A stretch of DNA of 27,194 nt from DASVXQ01 sp046727955 (GTDB lineage Bacteria; Actinomycetota; CALGFH01), in assembly GCA_046727955.1 (NCBI GenBank), contig JBKPDO010000206.1:1-27194 (forward strand). Reading direction: 5' to 3'. The translations under genes were made by a program, and so were the position numbers. Of the stretch, positions 1 to 6,795 are shown piece by piece. The notes below the pieces were generated by a model. The model was not told the DNA's origin. It did no database searches and saw only the letters and a program-made list of their open reading frames with translations. The stretch's first letter is position 1. Each line of letters begins with the position of its first letter.

Positions 1-16
1 TTCCAACCGTCATGAA

Positions 17-94
17 AGCTTGTCCCTCCCTCCATCGTCTCGGAGGTCTCGAACCAACGCCGACGCGATCGGTGCCGGCGGCAAGGGACAAGCT
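17..94. repeat. 11-bp inverted repeat in the left-edge non-coding stretch
   Basis: AGCTTGTCCCT at 17-27 is exactly reverse-complemented at 84-94, with 56 bases between. Bases 1-264 hold no gene I can support. The repeat could be a terminator-like structure for a gene beyond the edge or a remnant of a mobile-element end; nothing decides between them. Confidence 0.4.
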
Positions 95-264
95 CAACCC
101 GCGGATTCCGAAAGCGGAACGTGAACCTTTGCGGCGCAACCCTACCACGCCCACGCTCCAGGCCGCCGCTGACCCGCCGGCGCTCTAGCGGTCATCACAG
201 GTCACGTACTCAGTTCGTGCGAGCCTGCTGTTCGTTGCGGGCCGTGGCTGAGCAGTCTGCTGGC

Positions 265-1143
265 TCACGTGCCCGTGGACCAGGGGCCCGCGAAGCGCGC
301 CGAGCAGATCCGGTAGGTGAGGTCGGTGTCGCCAGTTGCGAGCCCTGCGTACCACAGGTGCAGCGATCCGTCGTGGCACCTGACGGCGCAAGGAGTATGC
401 ACGTCGTGTGCATCCGGGCCGTCGCCGGCCGCGTCCAGGATGGTCCCGTGGCGGTCCCAGGCCAGGCCGTCAGCGGAGGTGGCCATGGCGATCCTGACTT
501 GGTCGCCGTCGTCGCTGGCGTAGAACATGTAGAACGTCCTGGCGATCACGACCACGCAGGGATGTGAGGTCGCCAGCTCGCCGTGCATCGGCTCGAGGAC
601 CGTTCCGACGCGATCCCAGGAGGCGCCGGAGGGGGAGACGGCCGCCAGGATCACCGCCCGGCGGCTGTCGCTCGTGCCGTCGTAGCCGGAGAAGAACAGC
701 CACCAGCCTGCCTCGGTGCTCACCAGACACGGATGGCTGGCTCCGAGAGCGTCCTGCGCCCCTCGCTGCATGATGGTTCCCTGCGCGGTCCAGGCGTCCC
801 CGTCGCTGGAGGTGGCCATGTGCAGTCTTGTCGCCTCGCCGTCGAAGCCACCGTAGGCCATCAGATAGCCGCCCGGGGTGTGCACCACGCAGGGGGACTC
901 GACGCTGTACCGGTCGCTGTCGCCCGCAAACCCCGCGTCGACCGCGACGCCGAGCCGCTTCCATTGCCCGCCGGGTCGCTGGACCGCCGCCATGATCCGC
1001 CCGGTGACGCCGTCGTGCTGCGAGTACCACATGCGCAACGCGCCCGTCTCCTCCTCGAGGACCCAGGGGCGCAACATGCGGACGCTGTCTGGCTCGCCGC
1101 GCCGCGGCGGCGCGAAGACCTCTCCCGCTCGGACCCACCCCAC
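265..1143 (-). CDS. Five-bladed beta-propeller glycosidase-like protein (GH43/GH32-like fold)
   Basis: Predicted 292-residue protein resembling the arabinanase/levansucrase/invertase beta-propeller superfamily. Blade-like internal repeats are visible: MATSSDGDAWTAQGTI and MATSADGLAWDRHGTI are clear copies of one motif, and 'SHPC' and 'HTPC' elements recur where blades begin. WYSQHDG, YGGFDG, FSGYDG and WYAGLATG are the aromatic-glycine turns typical of these folds. I chose GTG at 1143 because AAAGGAGG lies at 1152-1159, nine bases upstream; an ATG at 1185 has no such site. There is no signal peptide, so it would be cytoplasmic unless exported another way. The catalytic acid residues cannot be assigned by eye, so the substrate is unknown and it may be a non-catalytic sugar-binding relative. 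The upstream side carries a 13-bp tandem repeat. Confidence 0.7.
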   Translation of the reverse strand: MGWVRAGEVFAPPRRGEPDSVRMLRPWVLEEETGALRMWYSQHDGVTGRIMAAVQRPGGQWKRLGVAVDAGFAGDSDRYSVESPCVVHTPGGYLMAYGGFDGEATRLHMATSSDGDAWTAQGTIMQRGAQDALGASHPCLVSTEAGWWLFFSGYDGTSDSRRAVILAAVSPSGASWDRVGTVLEPMHGELATSHPCVVVIARTFYMFYASDDGDQVRIAMATSADGLAWDRHGTILDAAGDGPDAHDVHTPCAVRCHDGSLHLWYAGLATGDTDLTYRICSARFAGPWSTGT

Positions 1144-1193
1144 TGGCCTGCACCTCCTTTGTCCGGCGACCCGCAGGGCTGCCATCGGCGTCC

Positions 1194-1243
1194 GGTTACG
1201 GATCCCGGTTACGGATCCCGGGTTACGGATCCCGGTGAACGGG
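1194..1243. repeat. 13-bp tandem repeat, three copies
   Basis: GGTTACGGATCCC occurs at 1194-1206, 1207-1219 and 1221-1233 (one extra G before the third copy), followed by a degenerate start of a fourth copy. The array lies between the 3' end of the small zinc-finger gene (stop at 1244-1246) and the ribosome binding site of the beta-propeller gene, so it sits in the untranslated leader of that gene if the two are co-transcribed. Confidence 0.9.
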
Positions 1244-1429
1244 CTACGCCCGCCGCCGCTCCACCGGCTGCTGGGGAATCTGGTCGCGGTGGGCGAAGCA
1301 CCAGTCGTCGGGGTTGTAGCGGGAGAGCCTTGTCAGGCACGCCCGGGCCGCGCAGATCCGGTTTTCACCAAACGAGCGGATCATCCGCTTAGCGTCGGGC
1401 CAGCCTCGATTGCTGTACGTCCTCGCCAT
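1244..1429 (-). CDS. Small zinc-finger-like protein with 'LSRYNP' motif
   Basis: A 61-residue basic protein starting MARTYSNRGWPDAKRM. The second half has C-X4-C-X12-C-X2-H spacing around the motif LSRYNP (RICAARAC, then DDWCFAH), which looks like a small zinc-binding knuckle. Similar short proteins with 'TRLSRYNP' occur in actinobacteria as hypothetical proteins, from memory; the function is not known to me. ATG at 1429 was chosen since family-like sequence begins there; a GTG two codons upstream (1435) is possible. Ribosome binding is weak (a GAAAGAG stretch upstream). A role in DNA or RNA binding is only inference from charge and the Cys/His pattern. Confidence 0.6.
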   Translation of the reverse strand: MARTYSNRGWPDAKRMIRSFGENRICAARACLTRLSRYNPDDWCFAHRDQIPQQPVERRRA

Positions 1430-1755
1430 GGCCACCGCTCTTTCGCCGACGAGGTCGCTTGAGCGTTGCCACTGCCACGACGACCCGCCGTACCCTTCGC
1501 CCCGGGCGAGATCGGTTCGCACGACAGGCGCTTGTCTTCCCGGCGACGGTATGGAATCTGTACGGCAGCCCCGAAAGGCGACCTTGGAGTGCCCGCCACG
1601 GCACAACATCACGCCAGGTCCACGGCTGACTACACCCCGGTGAGCCTGCCTCGAGCCAGCTCACCCGACCCGCTGAGTCTACGCTCCAGCGGCGCTCAGG
1701 GCATGCCACACCCGACCTACTGAGCGTCTCGTACCCCTGGCGACATGGAAGCTGG
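1430..1755. other. Non-coding stretch between small zinc-finger gene and VOC gene
   Basis: About 326 bases with no convincing gene. Reading frames crossing it give arginine/proline-rich translations without recognisable motifs. It presumably holds the promoter of the minus-strand gene starting at 1429, but I could not place -10/-35 elements with confidence. Confidence 0.4.
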
Positions 1756-2118
1756 CTATCCCACGACACCCTTGCTGAGCTCGTAGACGTTGCCGTCGGG
1801 CGCGCGGAAGTGGCGCCACCCCACACCGTGCTCGTCGACGTTCCCGCCGAGCAGCTCCACACCCGCCTGCTCCAGCTCCGCCACGGCGGCGGGCAGATCC
1901 TCGACCACGAAGCCGACCACCGGGCCGGTGGTGAAGTCCTGGTGGTCTTGATCGCTGGGGCCGAACACCTCGACCTTGTCGCCGGAGGGCAGCTCCAGGA
2001 CGGCGAAGTCCCGCTCCTGGCGCACCACGGTCAGCCCGAGCACCGCCGTGAGGAAGTCCACCATGGCGCCGTAGCCGTCGGTCCGGGTGCCTGCCCAGCC
2101 GATCTTTGTGACCTGCAT
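1756..2118 (-). CDS. VOC (glyoxalase/bleomycin-resistance/dioxygenase) family protein
   Basis: A 120-residue single-domain VOC protein. It shows the paired beta-alpha-beta-beta-beta layout: MQVTKIGWAGTRTDGYGAMVDFLTAVLGL in the first half, VVGFVVEDLPAAVAELEQAGVELLGG in the second, ending with the typical RHFRAPDGNVYEL signature in which the Glu is usually a metal ligand. The first-half metal position (often His) is not obvious: GWAGTR occupies it. Substrate is unknown; such proteins act in aldehyde detoxification, ring cleavage or antibiotic binding. ATG at 2118 is supported by GCAGGAGGTGAGC immediately upstream. It lies 58 bases downstream of the RibD-type gene on the same strand and may be its operon partner. 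Confidence 0.85.
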   Translation of the reverse strand: MQVTKIGWAGTRTDGYGAMVDFLTAVLGLTVVRQERDFAVLELPSGDKVEVFGPSDQDHQDFTTGPVVGFVVEDLPAAVAELEQAGVELLGGNVDEHGVGWRHFRAPDGNVYELSKGVVG

Positions 2119-2176
2119 GCTCACCTCCTGCTCCGAGTGCCTCGACGGGCTCGAGGCGAGTCCCCACCGGTCCCGC

Positions 2177-2953
2177 TCAGCCCCGCCCACGCCGGGCCCA
2201 GTCCAGGTCCCCGGCGATCAGAAGATCCGGCCCCAGCTGGTGAACCGTCTGGTTCAGCAGCCGCAGCGCGTCCGCCACCAGGTTCGCTCCGAGGTCCCCG
2301 ACGGCCTCCGTCCCCTTGCCCAGCAGGATAGGGGCCACGGCCACCACCACCCGGTCCACCAGCCGCTCCCGCAGCATCGAGGTGATGACGCGCGCCCCAC
2401 CCTCGACCAGCACCGAGCGGATCCCCAAGGCCAGCAGCCGGGCCAGCCCGTCGGCAAGGTCGATGCCGTCTGGTGCCTGCCGGACGACCTCGACCTTCAC
2501 CCCTCGCCGCCGCAGCGCCGCCCGCCGGTCCGGCTTGGACCGCTCGCAGGTGAGGACCACGGTGGCTGCGCTGGGGCCGAAGACCTGAGCGTCCGGCGGG
2601 ACGACCAGAGTGGAATCGAAGACCACCCGGACCGGGGAGGCGCCTGGGACCATCCGCACGGTCAGCAGGGGATCGTCGGCCAGCACGGTGCCCGCTCCCA
2701 CTGCCACCGCGTCGCAGGCGGCGCGCATGGCGTGGGCGGCGCGGCGCTCCTGGGGCCCGCTGATCCACTTCGAGTCACCGCCGCCGGTAGCGATCCGGCC
2801 GTCCAGCGTCTGGGCGTACTTGAGCACGACGTAGGGGCGGTCGGCGCGGGAGTGGACGTCGCCGAGCAGCGCGGTGGCGTCCAGGGCCTTCTCCTGACCG
2901 TCGAGGGCAGCGGTCGGCAGTGAGAGGCGGGCGACCTCCTTGGGCTGGGCCAT
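2177..2953 (-). CDS. RibD C-terminal-domain reductase (stand-alone, DHFR-like fold)
   Basis: A 258-residue protein matching the RibD_C family, NADPH-dependent reductases acting on ribosylamino-pyrimidines in riboflavin synthesis, with the fold of dihydrofolate reductase. Family signatures are KYAQTLDGRIA (about residues 45-55), SKWISGP, the AVGAGTVLADDPLLTVR segment, RSVLVEGGARV and the closing DRVVVAVAPILLGKG. No deaminase domain is present, so it is a reductase only, with a roughly 40-residue N-terminal extension. CTACAAAGGAGCC precedes the ATG at 2953. It is divergent (64-base gap) from a dehydrogenase followed by a pterin-synthase homologue, which suggests a pteridine or modified pyrimidine substrate rather than housekeeping riboflavin synthesis; the other rib genes are absent here. 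Confidence 0.85.
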   Translation of the reverse strand: MAQPKEVARLSLPTAALDGQEKALDATALLGDVHSRADRPYVVLKYAQTLDGRIATGGGDSKWISGPQERRAAHAMRAACDAVAVGAGTVLADDPLLTVRMVPGASPVRVVFDSTLVVPPDAQVFGPSAATVVLTCERSKPDRRAALRRRGVKVEVVRQAPDGIDLADGLARLLALGIRSVLVEGGARVITSMLRERLVDRVVVAVAPILLGKGTEAVGDLGANLVADALRLLNQTVHQLGPDLLIAGDLDWARRGRG

Positions 2954-3017
2954 GGCTCCTTTGTAGCATGGCAGCGCGTCAGCGACCGGTTTGCATGGAT
3001 GGGTGGGGTGTCAGGCG

Positions 3018-4010
3018 GTGAAGGCCCGCGCGGTCTACTTCGTGGCCCCCAGGCGGGTCGAGCTGCGGGAGGTGGAGCTTTCCGGCCCGTCTGAGGGGCG
3101 CGTCCTCGTGGCCACGGAGTGGTCCGGGATCTCGAGCGGGACCGAGCTGCTCGCCTACCGGGGCGAGGTCGCGCCGGACCTGCCCCTGGACGAGACCCTG
3201 GGCGCCCTGGCCGGCACCTTCACCTACCCGTTCCGCTACGGCTACAGCGCGGTCGGCCGCGTCGTCCACCCGGCCGGCCCGCTCCGGGAAGGGCAGCTCG
3301 TCTTCGCCTTCCACCCGCACCAGGACCGGTTCGTGGTCGACGCCCAGCAGGCCGTCGCGGTCGACGACCTGGACCCCCGCATCGCCACCCTGTACCCCAT
3401 GGTCGAGACCGCCCTCCAGGTCTGCCTGGACGCGGCGCCGCGCCTGGGGGAGGTCGCCGTGGTCGTGGGCATGGGCGCGGTCGGCATCCTGGTCGCCGCG
3501 CTCCTGGCCCAGGCCGGGGCGGTCGTGCTCGGGTCCGAGCCAGAGCTGGCCCGGCGGGCCGCCGCCGGCGCGTTCGGCGTCCGGGCGATCGCCCCTGAGG
3601 AAGTCCCCGGGGCGGTGGCCGCTGAGACCGGCAGGCGGGGGGCCGACCTGGTGGTCGAGGCCAGTGGGAACCCGCGGGCGCTGGCCTCGTCCCTCGGGCT
3701 GCTGGCCCACGAGGGAACCGCTCTGGTCTGCTCCTGGTACGGCACCAAGCCAGCCTCCCTCCCCCTGGGCGCCGCGTTCCACCGCCGGCGGCTGGCGCTC
3801 CGCAGCACCCAGGTCTCCACCCTCCCGGCCGCCCTGACCGCCAGGTGGGACCGGGACCGCCGGGCCGAGGTGGCGTGGAGGCTCGCCCGTGAGCTGCCGC
3901 TGCCCGTCCTGGCCACCCACGAGTTCCCCTTCGAGCAGGCCGCCGGCGCCTATGCGTGCGTGGACCGCAAGCAGGACGGCCTGGTCCACGCCGCCCTGCG
4001 ATACCAGTGA
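3018..4010 (+). CDS. Zinc-type medium-chain dehydrogenase/reductase, BchC-like
   Basis: A 330-residue member of the medium-chain dehydrogenase superfamily. GroES-like N-terminal half: VKARAVYFVAPRRVELREVE, then SGISSGTELLAYRG and RYGYSAVGRVV. Rossmann half: VAVVVGMGAVGILVAALLAQAGA, then GADLVVEASGNPRAL. The structural-zinc cysteine cluster of classical alcohol dehydrogenases is missing, as in the BchC-like branch (bacteriochlorophyllide hydroxyethyl dehydrogenase relatives). GTG at 3018 is chosen because homology-like sequence starts there and a G-rich stretch (GTGGGGTG) lies at ribosome-binding distance; an ATG at 2991 lacks one. It is 30 bases upstream of the pterin-synthase homologue, so the two are likely co-transcribed. 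An oxidation of a pterin side chain or a sugar is plausible but unproven. Confidence 0.8.
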   Translation: MKARAVYFVAPRRVELREVELSGPSEGRVLVATEWSGISSGTELLAYRGEVAPDLPLDETLGALAGTFTYPFRYGYSAVGRVVHPAGPLREGQLVFAFHPHQDRFVVDAQQAVAVDDLDPRIATLYPMVETALQVCLDAAPRLGEVAVVVGMGAVGILVAALLAQAGAVVLGSEPELARRAAAGAFGVRAIAPEEVPGAVAAETGRRGADLVVEASGNPRALASSLGLLAHEGTALVCSWYGTKPASLPLGAAFHRRRLALRSTQVSTLPAALTARWDRDRRAEVAWRLARELPLPVLATHEFPFEQAAGAYACVDRKQDGLVHAALRYQ

Positions 4011-4040
4011 GGACCCCGAGCGATCCTTGGAGGAACGGCG

Positions 4041-4433
4041 ATGACCGTCGGCGACGTCGGCTACGAGGTGGGATCGAGCATCAGCGTCCGGGCGCTGCAC
4101 CAGCAGCCCGTGGAAGGACCAGAGGGAGAGCTTCACCCTCACGACTACCGGATCGACGTCGTGGTCGGGCGGCGGGAGCTGGACGAGCACGGCATGGTCT
4201 GCGACCTGGATGCGCTCCGGGCGGCCCTCCAGGCGATCGCCGGCAGGATCGAAGGCAGGGACCTGGAGGAGATCCGCCCATTGGACCACCAGGCCGTCAC
4301 CGTGGAGGTCCTGGCCCGGTGGGCGCACCAGAACCTGGTCCCCACGCTGCAGCGGGCGGGGGGCGACACGCTCGCGGTGCGGGTGTGGGAGTCCGCTGCG
4401 GATTTCGGCGGCTACGCCGGACCGGTGTCGTGA
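4041..4433 (+). CDS. 6-pyruvoyl-tetrahydropterin synthase / QueD-family protein, Cys-to-Glu variant
   Basis: A 130-residue T-fold enzyme of the PTPS/QueD family. The zinc triad is His20 (SVRALH), His32 and His34 (ELHPHDY, replacing HGHxY). GMVCDLDALR (51-60) matches the family's GMVxDF motif, Asp82-His83 the LDH motif, and Glu117 (VRVWES) the pterin-anchoring Glu. The residue four before the first His of HxH, a catalytic Cys in QueD (CGRLHGH), is Glu28 here (EGELHPH). The loop between LDH and the next helix is about nine residues shorter than in E. coli QueD. Glu substitution is known in PTPS-III enzymes, which cleave dihydroneopterin triphosphate to 6-hydroxymethyl-dihydropterin; whether this protein does the same is inference. 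GGAGGAACGGCG precedes the ATG. Its 3' end overlaps the convergent glycosyltransferase by 22 bases. Confidence 0.85.
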   Translation: MTVGDVGYEVGSSISVRALHQQPVEGPEGELHPHDYRIDVVVGRRELDEHGMVCDLDALRAALQAIAGRIEGRDLEEIRPLDHQAVTVEVLARWAHQNLVPTLQRAGGDTLAVRVWESAADFGGYAGPVS

Positions 4434-5494
4434 CCGGCCGGGGCGGCCTCGCGGAGCGCGGCGAAGAACAGCGCCGCCGACTGCGCCCAGGTCGGCCTGC
4501 CGGCGGCCCGCCTCCCGGCCGCCGCGGCCATCCTCCGCCGAAGGTCCTCGTCGCCAGCCAGCCGGGCGAGCGCGGTGCTCAGCCCAGCCACGTCGCCGGG
4601 GCTGGCCAGCAGCCCCTCCCGGCCGTGCTCGGCCAGGTGAGGCAGATTGCCGGCACGCCAGCCGACCACCGGCAGGCCGGCGGCCATCGCCTCCCCCCAC
4701 ACCGTCCCGTACGGCTCCCGGACGCTCGGCAGCGCGAAGACGTCGGCCCCCTGGTACAGGGCGGCCACCTGCTCCGGGGGCAGGGGGCCGTGGACGACCA
4801 CCCGCCCGGCCAGGTCCTGGCGGGACAACCTGGCCCGGATGCGCGCGCCGTAGCGAGGATCGGCGCGGTCGTCCCCGGCCAGGTGCAGGGTGACCAGCCC
4901 GTCCGGGAGCCGGGAGATGGCTTCCAAGAGCTCGAGGATGCCCTTGCGCTCGACCCAGTTCGCCACGCACAGCAGGCCCGCGCGGCGCCCCTGGCGGAGG
5001 TCGGCCGGCGGGCCCGCGGGCGCGGCGGGCAGGTCGCGGCCCGGGGGCACTACTCGGATCCGCTCGCGCGGGTACCCCTGAGCGGCGAGCTCGTCGCCGA
5101 GCGCCTGGCTGGCGGCCAGGAGCAGGCGGACGCGGCGGTACGCCAGCCGGTCCAGGGGGGCCTGCACGAGCCGTCGCAGCGGCCCGTGGTCGATCCCGCC
5201 AGGCGGCTGGTGCAGGCTGCCCACCAGCGGCGTCCTGGGCCGCCGGGGTAGCCACGGCCCGAGGAAGGCGGCGGCGATGCTGTCCAGAACCAGGACGTCC
5301 GCCCGGGTCTGCCGCAGCACCGTGGGTCCGGCCAGCGCGGGCAGGGGGAAGGGGCGGTCGGGGAACGAGACGAAGCGGACGGCGGCGCCGCAGGCCGGAG
5401 CCAGCTCCGCCATGCGGCGATGGTAGCGGTAGCCGCCGGTCAGGCGGCCGGGATCACCGAGGGTGACCAGGGAGACGGTGAGCATGCGCGTCAT
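4412..5494 (-). CDS. GT4-family glycosyltransferase
   Basis: A 360-residue GT-B glycosyltransferase. N-terminal acceptor domain begins TVSLVTLGDPGRLTGGYRYH, with the glycine-rich donor loop. The C-terminal nucleotide-sugar domain shows LLCVANWVERKGILELLEAI and an E-x7-E motif in EPYGTVWGEAMAAGLPVV. No membrane segment or signal peptide is visible. I prefer ATG at 5494, since GGAG at 5503-5506 lies eight bases upstream; a second ATG at 5485 is also possible. Either start lies on top of the start region of the divergent glycosyltransferase (ATG at 5484), so each gene's ribosome binding site is inside the other's coding or leader region. The 3' end overlaps the pterin-synthase homologue. Sugar donor and acceptor are unknown; context suggests a pterin or related acceptor. 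Confidence 0.85.
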   Translation of the reverse strand: MTRMLTVSLVTLGDPGRLTGGYRYHRRMAELAPACGAAVRFVSFPDRPFPLPALAGPTVLRQTRADVLVLDSIAAAFLGPWLPRRPRTPLVGSLHQPPGGIDHGPLRRLVQAPLDRLAYRRVRLLLAASQALGDELAAQGYPRERIRVVPPGRDLPAAPAGPPADLRQGRRAGLLCVANWVERKGILELLEAISRLPDGLVTLHLAGDDRADPRYGARIRARLSRQDLAGRVVVHGPLPPEQVAALYQGADVFALPSVREPYGTVWGEAMAAGLPVVGWRAGNLPHLAEHGREGLLASPGDVAGLSTALARLAGDEDLRRRMAAAAGRRAAGRPTWAQSAALFFAALREAAPAGHDTGPA

Positions 5495-6578
5495 CCACGT
5501 GGCTCCGAGCGTGTTCGGACCGGAGGGGCTGTACGGCGGCGGGGAGCGGTACCCGCTGGAGCTGGCCCGGGCGCTTGCCGCCGACGTGGACTGTGAGCTG
5601 GTCACGTTCGGCCCGCGCCCCGGCAGGTGGCGCGCCAGCGGTGGCCTCCGCGTCCGTGTCCTCCGGCCGCTGGCCTGGCTGCACGGCCACTCCGCCCAGC
5701 CAGTGGCCCCGCTGCTCCCCGCGGCGCTCACCAGCGCCGAGATCGTCCACACCCATCACTTCCAGAGCGTACCCACGCGCATGGCGGCCGTCACCGCCCG
5801 CGTCCTGGGGGCGGGCACGGCGGTCACCGACCATGGCCTGCCCGGCCGGACCTGGGGTGGGCTCGTCCACCGCTTGTTCGACCGCTTCCTTGCCGTCTCC
5901 CAGTTCTCCGCCCAGCTGCTCGGCGCCCCGCCGGCGAGGACGCAGGTGATCTACGGCGGGGCGGACCCGCTGCGGTTCGCCCCCCAGCCGGCGGCCGACC
6001 GGGACGGCGTCCTGTTCGTCGGACGGCTCACCCCGCACAAGGGGATCGACCGGCTGATCCGCGCCCTGCCCGCCGGCGCCGCGCTCCGGATCGCCGGCAG
6101 CGGCGGCCACGACCCGCACCCACCCGAGAAGGACTACCCCGCGCTGCTCCGCCGGCTGGCCGAGGGCCGGGACGGCCGGGACGTCACCTTCCTTGGTCCC
6201 GTGCCAGATCCCGCTCTGCCTGACCTGTACCGCCGGGCCGCGGTGCTGGCGCTCCCCTCGGTGGACAGGACCTGCTACGGCCGCCACGTCCCCGTCTCGG
6301 AGCTGCTTGGTCTGGCAGCCCTGGAGGCCATGGCCAGCGGGACGCCGGTGGTCGCCAGCCGGATCGGGGGCCTGGCCGAGGTCGTGGTGGACGGGGAGAC
6401 CGGGTTCCTGGTCCAGCCAGGCGACGTGGAGGCGCTCGGAGACCGGCTCGCACGCCTCCTGTCGGACCGCCGTCTGGCCGCCCGGCTCGGTGCCAACGCC
6501 CGCGACCTGGTCGTGGAACGGTTCACCTGGCAGGCCTGCGCGAAGCGATGCCTGGCCGCCTATGAGGCGCTGGTCTAG
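5484..6578 (+). CDS. GT4-family glycosyltransferase
   Basis: A 364-residue GT-B glycosyltransferase. It starts MRVIHVAPSVFGPEGLYGGGERYPLE, with the acceptor-domain GGGE loop. Mid-protein HTHHFQSVP and VTDHG are typical of GT4 enzymes; VLFVGRLTPHKGIDRLIRAL marks the donor-domain start, and SELLGLAALEAMASGTPVV contains the E-x7-E motif. ATG at 5484 follows GGAGACGGTGAGC. The start codon overlaps that of the divergent glycosyltransferase on the minus strand (shared CATG if the latter starts at 5485, 11-base overlap if at 5494). The stop codon TAG lies inside the left terminus of the 128-bp inverted-repeat element that follows. Function in the island is inferred as the second sugar-adding step. 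Confidence 0.85.
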   Translation: MRVIHVAPSVFGPEGLYGGGERYPLELARALAADVDCELVTFGPRPGRWRASGGLRVRVLRPLAWLHGHSAQPVAPLLPAALTSAEIVHTHHFQSVPTRMAAVTARVLGAGTAVTDHGLPGRTWGGLVHRLFDRFLAVSQFSAQLLGAPPARTQVIYGGADPLRFAPQPAADRDGVLFVGRLTPHKGIDRLIRALPAGAALRIAGSGGHDPHPPEKDYPALLRRLAEGRDGRDVTFLGPVPDPALPDLYRRAAVLALPSVDRTCYGRHVPVSELLGLAALEAMASGTPVVASRIGGLAEVVVDGETGFLVQPGDVEALGDRLARLLSDRRLAARLGANARDLVVERFTWQACAKRCLAAYEALV

Positions 6579-6702
6579 AGAGCCGGACGGGTATCCAGAC
6601 CGGGCTGATTGCGCCGTTGCTGCATATGGAACAACTGCAGGTCATGAGCTGGTCTGGCCACTCGCAAATCGGACAATCGCTGATGCCCGTCCGGCTCTCT
6701 AG
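6575..6702. mobile_element. 128-bp element with perfect 17-bp terminal inverted repeats (MITE-like)
   Basis: CTAGAGAGCCGGACGGG at 6575-6591 is exactly reverse-complemented at 6686-6702. The interior (about 94 bases) codes for nothing recognisable and is visibly less GC-rich than its surroundings; it has a further internal inverted pair, CCAGACC at 6595-6601 and GGTCTGG at 6651-6657. The outer CTAG contains a TA that could be the duplicated target of an IS630/mariner-type element, making this a non-autonomous insertion; that is inference. Alternatively it is a large bidirectional hairpin between convergent reading frames. Each terminus supplies a TAG stop to the frame entering it: the glycosyltransferase from the left and a short gene fragment from the right. 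Confidence 0.6.
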
Positions 6703-6785
6703 CGCCGCCCGGCCGCCCGCAGGGCGGCGCTGAGCGCGTCGACCATGGGGACGCCGGTCGCCTCCAGCATGTGCCGGTGAATCGC
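6699..6785 (-). pseudogene. 28-codon C-terminal gene fragment
   Basis: The minus-strand frame between a TGA at 6786-6788 and a TAG at 6699-6701 encodes a helix-like peptide with MLEATGVPMVDAL followed by SAALRAAGRR. It looks like the last helix of a larger protein. It lacks a start region and ribosome binding site and ends in the stop provided by the inverted-repeat element. The parent gene cannot be identified; it could be a lost member of the glycosyltransferase island. It might equally be non-coding. Confidence 0.3.
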
Positions 6786-6795
6786 TCACCGACCG

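Noticed and set aside
45..80. tRNA T-arm-like sequence (GGTTCGAG on the minus strand)
   Set aside because: The flanking bases do not pair into a 5-bp stem and no acceptor, D or anticodon arms can be drawn.
2177..2953. Naming this gene ribD
   Set aside because: It lacks the deaminase domain and no other rib genes are present, so only the reductase domain family is supported.
4041..4433. Assignment to queuosine synthesis (queD)
   Set aside because: Catalytic Cys is Glu, and queC, queE and queF are absent; context is glycosyltransferases and a RibD-type reductase.
2979..5255. 758-codon minus-strand open frame
   Set aside because: Arg/Pro/Gly-rich translation with no motifs; it is the antisense shadow of the dehydrogenase, the pterin-synthase homologue and part of the glycosyltransferase in GC-rich DNA.
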